64,000 nucleotides of DNA from Arctopsyche grandis (Eukaryota; Arthropoda; Insecta; Trichoptera; Hydropsychidae), in NCBI RefSeq assembly GCF_051622035.1, contig NC_135358.1, positions 19,316,501 to 19,380,500 on the forward strand. The letters are read 5' to 3'. The notes below the pieces were generated by a model. It saw only the letters and a program-made list of their open reading frames with translations, was not told the origin of the DNA and did no database searches. The position numbers and the translations under genes are program-made. Of this stretch, positions 23,075 to 32,165 are shown in pieces. Numbering within the stretch: the stretch's first letter is position 1; each line of letters opens with the position of its first letter.

Positions 23075-26000
23075 ATGGCAATATCATTAGTAGATGTCGG
23101 CATATTCGTCATAGCTTTTTTAATTGCCGTCTATTATTATGGCAAGAAATTCTATGATCATTTCAAAAGTACTGACGTGAAACACACCAAGCCAAGTTTT
23201 CCTTTTCTGGGATCGATGACTGGCCTTCTATTAAGAAAAGAGGATTTATATTTTTTCTTTAAAAGGATTTACGACGAATATCCGGACGAAAGGTATTTAC
23301 AATATTCCTAAGCTCAACATACACAAATTACGGGTCTACCTCACGGGCCCGAATGTGAAACGCCCGAAAACGCAAATATCGGAAGGCAAAGATCGAAAAT
23401 CGAAAGATCTTAAGTCGAAACATAAAAAAAGGGTGCATGGTAAACGGTACATACTCACTTAATTTGCGCGAGCAGGATACAACAGGAACAAGAGGAACAG
23501 GCTTTTCCTCCCGTATTATGCGCGCGCACATTAATGCACCCTTCTTTTTTGATCTTTCGACTTAAGATTTTTCGATTTTCGATCTTTGCCTTCCGATATT
23601 TGCGTTTTCGGGCGTTTCACATTCGGGCCCGTCACGGAGACCGACAAATTACATATGATATATATTGTTTTTTATATCAGATATATAGGTCTTTTCGATA
23701 ACTGGAGACCTCTAATAATGATAAGGGACTTGGAACTGATTAAGCAAGTAGGCATCAAAGATTTTGAAAGTTTTCAAGACCATCGTAATTTCGCCCCTGG
23801 GAGCGAAAATGATCTATTCGGATCTAATCTCTTTGTCATGAAAGGTATCTAGATTTTGTAAACTGCAAATGATTACATTTACATAAAACTCTACGAGAAC
23901 AATTTTTTAAGGTGAAAGATGGAAGGAAATGCGCGCTGCTTTAAGTCCAGCTTTTACAAGTTCAAAAATGAGAAACATGTTTGTTTTTATAGAAGAATGT
24001 GCAAAAAATATGGCCGAGTATTACATAAACGATAAAGAAGTTAACGGTACTTGGATTTCTAATCAGCAATAGTTGAAAAATTAAAAAAAAAACACGATTC
24101 TGTTGAACTAATTATAAACTGTTTTTAGAAAATGGCCTTGTGCAGATAGAGGTCAAAGATACTATGACGAGGTACACAAATGACGTGATCGCATCCGCAG
24201 CTTTTGGTATTCAAGTGAATTCAATTAAGGATAGAGATAATGAATTTTATAAATTTGGTAGACTGGGTAGTGACTTTGGTGGACTTCAAACGCTTAAGTT
24301 TATGGGTTTCATGATGTTTCCAAAGCTTATGCAAGTAAGATGGATTACATTATTATATACAAAACTATACATACAAAAACACACACACACACACACACAT
24401 AAATATTTAAACAAATTTTTTCACATGCAAAAATATGTATTTATATATCGATGGCTTGGTGCACAGATATTGTATGTCCATTTTTGAATATGTACCGAAT
24501 TTTAAGTTTGTAGATGCTGGAATAATTCAGGTTTTTCCTTCCAAGATAATTTATGTACGAGCCAGAATGTTTAATTACAGAAAACACAAATATCAGAAGG
24601 CAAAGATCGAAAATAGAAAGATCTTAAGTCGAAAGATCAAAAAAAAAGGGTGCATGGTAAACGGTAATATTTCAGCATCTTCAAACCTAAAATTCAATTT
24701 AAATTAAATAAATGGACATACAATATCTGTGCACCAAGCCATCGATATATTTCTTTATATGAAAAATAATATTCCTAGTTCTTGAATATTCCATTTACGA
24801 GACCGTCGGTCTCCAAGTTCTTTAAATCCCTGATAAGGGATACAATAAAGAACAGAGAAGATAGTGGTTTAATTCGGCACGATTTAATCAATTTGCTGAT
24901 GGAAGCTAAGAAAGGAACTTTGGTACATGATACGACTAAGGAATCTTCTGAGGCTGGTTTCGCCACAGTTCAAGAATCTGTCATTGGGCAACAGAAAGTT
25001 GTTAGAAGTGGGATAATTACTGATTTATGTTTATATTATAAAATATCTTTAAAACTTTTATCGTATAATATTTATTTAGAGTGGAACGACGATGAACTGG
25101 CTGCCCAAGCATTTCTATTTTTTATCGCCGGATTTGAAACTTCAGCTACGTTGATCACGTTCTTATTTTACGAAATAGTTCGTAATCCAGACGTGCAAAA
25201 GAAACTTCAGGAAGAAATAGACGATTTCATGTTGAAATCAGAAGGAAAAATCACATACAATGACGTTCAAAGTCTGAAATATTTAGACATGACAATATCA
25301 GGTTCATATTACTTTAAATATAGTATTAGGCATCAACATACATATAAGTATATGTGAGTTTTGTTCAATAATTTGATTCATGTTTTAGAAACCCTTAGAA
25401 TGTGGCCACCGGTAGCTGCTGTTGATAGAGTTTGCACTAAATCTTTCACTCTACCTCCACCAAATGATGATAGCAAAATCTCTTATAAAGTAAAGAAAAG
25501 TCTTTTGTTTTTTATATTTATTCTAATATATGGTATGCGCATGTTTTGTGACGGCTAACTTAGCAGTAGGTACAAAGCTATGCAATCCTTATTGATGTCT
25601 GAGATAATTATAATAATAATCGATATATAGAGTTTGCCTACTGCCTAGATAACTGAAATGACGTATAGTAAAAGACATTGTTGAAATATGAAAAAAATCT
25701 TAATTTGAAGATCAAAACGAATGACTTAATTTGGATCCCGATATATGGTTTTCTTCACGATCCAAAATATTTTCCGGACCCTGAAAAGTTTGATCCCGAG
25801 AGATTTTCTGATGATAATAAAAGTTCAATAGACCCGATAACTTATTTGCCGTTCGGTGTTGGACCCAGAAATTGTATAGGTAAGTATATTTATATACTAA
25901 TTAAACAAAATAAATAAATGATCTTTTAATAAATGGCAATCTGTTTTAGGTTCCCGATTTGCTCTGATGGAAATAAAATTGATTGCTTTTCATATTTTGC

Positions 26001-26122
26001 ACAAATTCAACGTTGTACCAACGAAAGAAACGCAAATTCCGATTCAATTTGAGAAAGGAAGTTTCCAATTAAAAATTAAAAAAGGATTATTAGTTGGACT
26101 TCAGCCGAGATCAATGAAATAA
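23075..26122 (+). CDS. Cyp9-like: CYP9-like cytochrome P450, paralogue 5
   Basis: Predicted microsomal P450. Exons: 23075-23292, 23681-23844, 23912-24046, 24129-24334, 24779-25007, 25080-25301, 25389-25489, 25711-25879, 25950-26122; open for 538 residues. Motifs: anchor about 5-22, WKEMR 131-135, AGFET 334-338, ETLR 392-395, FDPERF, Cys480 in [10 protein letters not shown]. An in-frame ATG five codons upstream (23060) exists, but 23075 matches the starts of all sister genes. Introns 1 and 4 each contain a complete foldback element, yet keep GT-AG ends. An AATAAA signal is at 26168-26173. Confidence 0.95.
23331..23643. mobile_element. Palindromic foldback element in intron 1
   Basis: Arms of about 110 bp (left from CGGGTCTACCTCACGGGCCC; right ending GGGCCCGTCACGGAGACC) contain GAAACGCCCGAAAACGCAAA, GATCGAAAATCGAAAG and CTTAAGTCGAAA in inverse order on the two sides. 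The centre (about 23455-23530) resembles the core of the 3061-3217 MITE. Transcribed, it would form a long hairpin inside the P450 intron. Confidence 0.85.
24442..24750. mobile_element. Foldback element in intron 4, nested
   Basis: Terminal inverted repeats of about 42 bp (TATCGATGGCTTGGTGCACA, then GATATTGTATGTCCAT; exact complement at 24709-24750) enclose a fragment of the other foldback family (about 24580-24670: GGCAAAGATCGAAAATAGAA, GGTGCATGGTAAACGGTA). It is therefore a composite of two non-autonomous families. Confidence 0.85.
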
Positions 26123-26261
26123 TTATTGCATTATTGTTTATTTAGATACAGTTATATTTTTGTTACTAATAAAATTATATTAAATCACACACTGAATTTT
26201 CATTAGACTGTATCGTGAAAAATTTTACCGCATAGCTACCATAATGTTGTATACCGCATAC

Positions 26262-26282
<21 letters not shown>
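26123..26282. other. 3' flank of paralogue 5
   Basis: Holds the polyadenylation signal and an (ATT)n run at 26263-26284. No gene. Confidence 0.5.
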
Positions 26283-26293
<11 letters not shown>

Positions 26294-27268
26294 AAACGGA
26301 CTGTCGCTAAATATATTTGTATATTTGTATATTTGTATAATAATATATATAAAAACGGACTGTCGCTAAATATATTTGTATATTTGTATGTATATTTGTA
26401 TATTTGTATGTATATTTGTATGTATATTTGTATGTATATTTGTATGTATATTTGTATGTATATTTGTATATATGTGACGGACGATCAACCTTGGGACGCT
26501 GGGGGCGAAGCCCCCGGGGTGCCGAAGGCATCGGGGGGGCTGGGGGCGACGGGATGCCGAAGGCATCGGGGACGCTGGGGGCGCCGGAGGCGTCGGCGGC
26601 GCTGGGGCCGAAGGGGCCGAAGTCAGCGGCGCTGGGGGCGAAGCCCCCGGGGTGCCGAAGGCATCGGGGCGCTGGGGGCGCTGGAGGCGTCGGCGGCGCT
26701 GGGGGCGAAGCCCCCGGGATGCCGAAGGCATCGGGGACGCTGGGGGCGAAGCCCCCGGGGTGCCGAAGGCATCGGGGGGGCTGGGGGCGCCGGAGGCGTC
26801 GGCGGCGCTGGGGGCGAAGCCCCCGGGGTGCCGAAGGCATCGGGGACGCTGGGGGCGAAGCCCCCGGGGTGCCGAAGGCATCGGGGGGGCTGGGGGCGCC
26901 GGAGGCGTCGGCGGCGCTGGGGGCGAAGCCCCCGGGGTGCCGAAGGCATCGGGGGTGCTGGGGGCGCCGGAGGCGTCGGCGGCGCTGGGGGCGAAGCCCC
27001 CGGGGTGCCGAAGGCATCGGGGGTGCTGGGGGCGCCGGAGGCGTCGGCGGCGCTGGGGCCGAAGGCCCCGGAGCGACGGAGGCATCGGGGGCAAAGGCGT
27101 CAGGAGGTCGGCGATGCACAAAACGTAGTTCGTAATTCGTAATCACTTCGTAATTCGTGCATCAATTTCTTTCCGAAACCAGTCGATTCAATATCTTTAA
27201 CTTTATTTTTATTCGAGTTTCAATTCCTTTTCGAAACCACCCGTTGAAATCAACGGGTCCAACACTAG
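26283..27268 (+). mobile_element. Helitron-like element with GC minisatellite
   Basis: Begins near TATATATAAAAACGGACTGT (repeated at 26344), followed by a TATTTGTATG ladder, GACGGACGATCAACC, a very GC-rich minisatellite and a 3' block. The 3' end has a perfect hairpin CCCGTTGAAATCAACGGG (27240-27257), seven bases, then CTAG and T: the arrangement of a Helitron 3' terminus. A 5' TC was not found, so the left border is uncertain. It has no transposase frame and is non-autonomous. Confidence 0.6.
26494..27115. repeat. GC-rich hairpin minisatellite, array 1
   Basis: Irregular tandem units of about 27-40 bp built from GCTGGGGGCGAAGCCCCCGG, GGTGCCGAAGGCATCGGGG and GGCGCCGGAGGCGTCGGC. GGGGGCGAAGCCCCC is itself a hairpin. 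GC content is far above the flanks, and the composition leaves long open frames in almost every reading frame, none of them protein-like. Confidence 0.9.
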
Positions 27269-27367
27269 TTATATATATAAAAACGGACTGTCGCTAAATA
27301 TATTTGTATATTTGTATGTATATTTGTATATATGTGACGGACGATCAACCGTCAACCAGTATGGGGA

Positions 27368-27678
27368 ACAAAAATTTTTTTTTTTTCATTTTTTTCATAT
27401 TTTTCATATTTTTCATATTTTTCATTTTTTTCATTTTTTCAGTTTTTTAATTTTTTTAATTTTTTCAGTTTTTTCATTTTTTTCATTTTTTCAGTTTTTT
27501 CATTTTTTCAGTTTTTTTAATTTTTTTCATTTTTTCAGTTTTTTAATTTTTTTCATTTTTTCAGTTTTTTCATTTTTTTCATTTTTTCAGTTTTTTCATT
27601 TTTTTCATTTTTTTCATTTTTTCAGTTTTTTCATTTTTTTCATTTTTTTCATTTTTTCAGTTTTTTCATTTTTTTCAT
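27368..27678. repeat. Pyrimidine TTTTCAT/TTTTCAG tandem tract
   Basis: About 310 bp of alternating TTTTTTCATTTTTTTCAT and TTTTTTCAG-type units on one strand. A shorter, inverted version of the same tract lies at about 47584-47740 beside a GGTTCCCCATAC motif also present here (CAGTATGGGGAAC). Confidence 0.9.
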
Positions 27679-27679
27679 T

Positions 27680-28008
27680 GCCGGGGGCGCTGGCGGCGCC
27701 GAAGGCGTCAGCGGCGCTGGGGGCGAAGCCCCCGGGGTGCCGAAGGCATCGGGGCGCTGGGGGCGCCGGAGGCGTCGGCGGCGCTGGGGGCGAAGCCCCC
27801 GGGGTGCCGAAGGCATCGGGGGGGCTGGGGGCGACGGGATGCCGAAGGCATCGGGGACGCTGGGGGCGAAGCCCCCGGGGTGCCGAAGGCATCGGGGGGG
27901 CTGGGGGCGCCGGAGGCGTCGGCGGCGCTGGGGGCGAAGCTCCCGGGATGCCGAAGGCGTCGGGGGCGCCGGAGGCATCGGGGGCAAAGGCGGCAGGAGG
28001 TCGGCGAT
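27680..28008. repeat. GC-rich hairpin minisatellite, array 2
   Basis: Same unit types as 26494-27115 (GGGGGCGAAGCCCCCGGGG; GTGCCGAAGGCATCGGGG), shorter and directly joined to the pyrimidine tract. Confidence 0.9.
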
Positions 28009-28161
28009 GCACAAAACGTAGTTCGTAATTCGTAATCACTTCGTAATTCGTGCATCAATTTCTTTCCGAAACCAGTCGATTCAATATCTTTAACTTTATT
28101 TTTATTCGAGTTTCAATTCCTCTTCGAAACCACCCGTTGAAATCAACGGGCCCAACACTAG

Positions 28162-28473
28162 TATATTATGTTAGGTGAAAATAAAGATTAATTGATAAAA
28201 CGCGTCTATCTGAAAATTTGTAGACATAGTAAACAGAGGCGTGACCACACTTTGCTTCTTCACACCTCTGGCCAATCCCCCAAGTCTAGACATTTTCATA
28301 ATAATCAAATGTATCTATAGATTTGCTTATCTTATTTTTGCGCATGTCATACTTACCTATCACTGATACTATGTACGACGATATTGGATGTAATTACGTG
28401 AGACCGTGTTTGTGAGAAATGGCCATGGAATAAAAACCCGTTTGAACCGTTTTGAGTCGACCAATTGAAATCG
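28162..28473. other. Spacer before paralogue 6
   Basis: Gene-free sequence between the Helitron-like tandem and the promoter of paralogue 6. Confidence 0.45.
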
Positions 28474-28509
28474 TCAGTGCTAAGCTAACAATAGCAAACA
28501 TCGCACGAA
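28474..28509 (+). promoter_or_regulatory. Inr + DPE-like promoter, paralogue 6
   Basis: TCAGTG gives an initiator with A at 28476. GCACG starts at 28503, exactly +28, one base from GGACG, followed by AATAA as in paralogue 4. The predicted leader is 168 nt. Confidence 0.5.
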
Positions 28510-28643
28510 TAATAATCATACGCTTGCGTGCGGGTGTTTTCAAGTTTTTAAATTTGATTAAGGATGATTTAAAATTAAATTTCGTATTTATTACTTAACA
28601 GAGTGATTGAAAATTGTTTTGAATATATTTTGCCAAAAATAAA

Positions 28644-30087
28644 ATGGAAATAACTTTAATAGACTTCGGCATATTTTTAGTGGTATTTTTAATAGGTGTA
28701 TACTATTATGGAACGAGACCGTATAATCATTTCAAAAATACTGACGTTAAGCACACTAAGCCATCAGTGCCTTTTATAGGTTCAGTTACAAAGCTTATTT
28801 TTAGAAAAGAGGATTTGTATTCTTTTTTTAAGCGAACCTACAATGAATACCCCGGAGAAAAGTGAGTGTGGTAAAATATTTCGTCTTCACTTGCAAAGTA
28901 ATTTTTATATATCTGGGTGTATACATTTTCACAGATATACCGGCCTCTTTGAGAATCTTAAACCTTTAATTGTGATAAAAGATTTGGATCTTTTGAAACA
29001 AATCGCAATAAAGGATTTTGATACTTTTCACGATCATCGCAATTTTGCAAATTCAAATCATGAAGATCTCTTTGGAAATATTTTGTTCGTTATGCAAGGT
29101 ACTGTATTATTTGAATATCCAAATTATAGATGTGTAAATATTTTATAAGAATTTAACATTGTAAGAATTTCCAAAGGGGACTTAAGAAGTGATTGATTTT
29201 CATTATTAAAAGCTTTTTATTGTTTCATGTATTATGTATTATGTTCACAATACAACATTAGTCTATTTTAATAGCCACTTATCCGTAATTATTATCTATT
29301 TTACACATTATTAGTATTTATAGTATTACATATATGTATTATTGTAATGTTAGTAATAATAGGAAAAGAGTTTAAAATCTTTATAATTGTTCTAAATTTT
29401 CATAATACATTTAATATGTATATATTTTTTTTTACTAAAGATTCTTTTAAGTCGATGGTCTAAATAGAAAGGAAAGTTTTTTATACATGACCATCGAAAA
29501 AAATCTCAGCTGTTCGCTACGGAAAATCTTAGATGCTCAACTGTCCTTTTTACTAAGTAGTGCTAATTAATTATTAATAAGCACTACTTAGTGAGTTCAC
29601 ATCCAACCTCCATGTTTCAAAGGTGAGAAATGGAGGGAAATGCGTTCCGCTCTCAGCCCAGCTTTTACCAGTGCCAAAATGAGAAATATGTTTATATATA
29701 TCGAAGAATGTGCAAGAGACATGGCTGATTTCTACATGAACGACAAAGAAATGAAAGGTTAATAATGTATTTATTTTGTATGTATAGTATAACTAAAATG
29801 TTTTGATGGGTCACTTAACCTATTAAGAACAACTGCGCATTTCAGATCACGGTATGGTGGAATTCGAAGTGAAGGACACGGTCACAAGATACACCAATGA
29901 TGTTATCGCTAGTTCTGCTTTCGGAATTAAAGTAAATTCGTTGAAAGACAGGGAAAATGAATTTTATAGACTTGGAAAATTAGCTAATGATTTTGGTGGA
30001 CTTCAACTATTGAAGTTTTTTGGCTATGCATTTATCCCAGGGATCATGAAAGTGCGTTACATAACTCACACACAAACACACACACGT

Positions 30088-30132
<45 letters not shown>

Positions 30133-31406
30133 TGTGTATGTATATGTATGTAACTACATATATTATATTTTAGCTATTCAATATTCCATTTACAAGACCA
30201 GAGGTATCGAAATTCTTTAAAAATTTAGTGAAGGAAACTATTGAAAATAGAGAGAAAACTGGACTTATTCGACACGACATGATTAATTTGCTCATGGAAG
30301 CCAAAAAAGGAAATTTAACACATGATACAGTCAATGAGTCATCTGAAACTGGTTTTGCTACAGTTCATGAATCTGAAATAGGAAAACAAGAGATTAAAAG
30401 AAGTACAAAAAGCACTTTTTAAGTATTATATTTAATAAAAATTAAAAATAGTAAATGCTATTTTATGCTAATTATTCAGAGTGGACTGATACTGAACTTG
30501 TTGCCCAAGCATTTGTATTTTTCATCGCCGGATTTGAAACTTCATCGACTTTGATTACTTTCTTCTTTTATGAAATGGTTCGAAATCCCGACATACAAAA
30601 GAAGCTCCAAGAAGAAATCGATGACTTCAATTCAAACTCTGATGGAAAAATCAATTACAATGACGTTCAAACTTTGAAATATTTAGATATGACTATATCA
30701 GGTAAGTAATGCTTTTAAAGTTTAGATATGTGATGCAGTATTGAAATTATGTAACTTTAAAAATAATTACAGAAACTCTTAGAATGTGGCCACCTTTGGG
30801 ATCTATTGATAGGGTTTGCTCTAGGCCTTACACATTACCACCACCAAATGAATACAGTAAAAAATCCTATACGGTAATTTTTTTATTTGTACACACACAT
30901 ATATATATATATATATATACAAATATACATATATTTCTCTGTTTTCATTTGTATGAGCACGTGGCTTTATGTTAGATAAAATATTTTATTGTAGATAAAA
31001 GCTGATGAATCCATTGCTATTCCAATTTATGGATTACTTCATGATCCAAAATTATTTCCCAATCCTGAACAGTTTATTCCAGAGAGATTCTCCGATGAAA
31101 ACAAGGCTTCCATAGATCCAACATCTTACTTACCGTTTGGTATTGGACCAAGGAACTGTATAGGTAATTTTATAGATTATTTTGGCTAAGAATGGTTCTT
31201 TAAATGAAAACATAACGCATATTTTATTTAAAGGCTCCCGATTTGCATTAATGGAAATAAAGCTAATTGTATTTCACCTAATGTCAAAATTTGATATAGT
31301 ACCGACCAAAAATACTCAGATTCCTATCGAATTAGATAAAGGATCATTCACGTTGAAAACAAAAAGAGGATTATTTATTGGACTTCGACCAAGAGCGATT
31401 AAATAA
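28644..31406 (+). CDS. Cyp9-like: CYP9-like cytochrome P450, paralogue 6
   Basis: Predicted microsomal P450. Exons: 28644-28861, 28935-29098, 29623-29757, 29846-30051, 30174-30402, 30480-30701, 30773-30873, 30995-31163, 31234-31406; open for 538 residues. Motifs: anchor about 5-22, WREMR 131-135, AGFET 334-338, ETLR 392-395, FIPERF (Ile for the Asp of the sister genes), Cys480 in [10 protein letters not shown]. Intron 2 contains AT-rich repeat sequence related to intron 5 of paralogue 2 and a 14-bp-arm hairpin. Intron 4 carries a long (TG)n tract close to the branch region. It is the most diverged of the group formed by paralogues 2-6. Confidence 0.95.
29200..29420. repeat. AT-rich repeat shared with paralogue 2
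   Basis: The sequence around TTATGTTCACAATACA and TCTATTTTAATAGCCACT recurs at 11530-11690 inside intron 5 of paralogue 2 (TTATGTTCACAATACATCTT; CTATTTTAATAGCTACTGAT). As the two lie in different introns, this is a mobile or dispersed repeat and not shared ancestry of the genes. Confidence 0.6.
29552..29592. repeat. Hairpin in intron 2 of paralogue 6
   Basis: ACTAAGTAGTGCT and its complement AGCACTACTTAGT flank an AT loop, immediately before exon 3. Confidence 0.8.
30090..30137. repeat. (TG)n microsatellite
   Basis: About 24 TG units with few interruptions in intron 4 of paralogue 6, preceded by a short (AC)n, so it forms an imperfect AC/GT inverted repeat. Confidence 0.95.
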
Positions 31407-32165
31407 TAGATAATATTATATGTATGTATTATATTTGGCTGCTATATTCAGATATGTTATCGTTAAGTTGATTTATATGTTATTTTTGTCAGAAAAATAT
31501 ATAATTATCGTAAAAACTACTTTGTGTTTTGTTACTAAGCAACATACATACATATTTGGGGTAGGATTTTAAAAATGTAGCTATTATTATTCAGTGCTGT
31601 GAATGTCCTTGAATTATTTTACATTTAGAATCAACAAAATGAGCGCTCTTGCACGATGCTATTTGACTTATCAATGTTTCGAAAATGGCATAATTAACGT
31701 GTTGTGTAATAGTAATGTATATATGTATGTATGTGACTATATGTAGGTGGTAAACACGCTACATCGCAATTGACGAGATTGGTGCTGGTTTAGTAACACA
31801 CTAGTTAGTTTACAAGTCACACGTATCTGCATATGTTTATACACACAAGTTTGCTTAACAACTTGTTTTTGATATTTTCATTTATTTGTTTTGCTTGTTG
31901 ATTCAAGTTTAAAAAACAATTGTCACTTATTAAAATATATCATTTTCCAAAATCCTATTTGTTTTCCTACATGTGAAAAATTTGAAAAATCTACACTGTA
32001 GGTAAGCTATCTTATTTTTTCACAAAAACGAAATATAACATATCATTCTTATAAAACCTGATAAACATCAAAGTAATGTAAGATAAAAATAAAGCTTCCA
32101 GATAACTCATATCTCACACTTACAACAAAAGTATGAAAACAACAATATTTTTTAATTTTCAGAAA
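31407..32165. other. Spacer between paralogues 6 and 7
   Basis: Gene-free. It should contain the promoter and 5' UTR intron of paralogue 7 (acceptor at 32162-32163), but I could not locate an Inr/DPE pair of the type seen upstream of paralogues 2-6. Confidence 0.45.

Larger units (their letters stand above)
27270..28161 (+). mobile_element. Second adjacent Helitron-like element
   Basis: It starts one base after the CTAG of the first copy with the same ATATATATAAAAACGGACTG. Inside are the TATTTGTATG ladder, GACGGACGATCAACC, a TTTTCAT/TTTTCAG tract (about 27368-27678) and a second GC minisatellite (27680-28008). The 3' block of about 150 bp differs from the first copy at two positions by eye, including the hairpin and CTAG-T end. 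The two elements are tandem and young. Confidence 0.6.

Noticed and set aside
11080..25000. Minus-strand open frames opposite P450 exon 5 (for example 11080-11370, 16811-17068, 20094-20411, 24775-24966)
   Set aside because: They are antisense shadows of the conserved exon; the sense strand has motifs and splice sites.
26307..28058. Long overlapping open frames on both strands (up to about 280 codons)
   Set aside because: They come from GC-rich hairpin minisatellites and a pyrimidine tract that happen to lack stop codons in most frames; the sequences are repetitive Ala/Gly/Pro/Arg or Phe/Ser strings without domain likeness.
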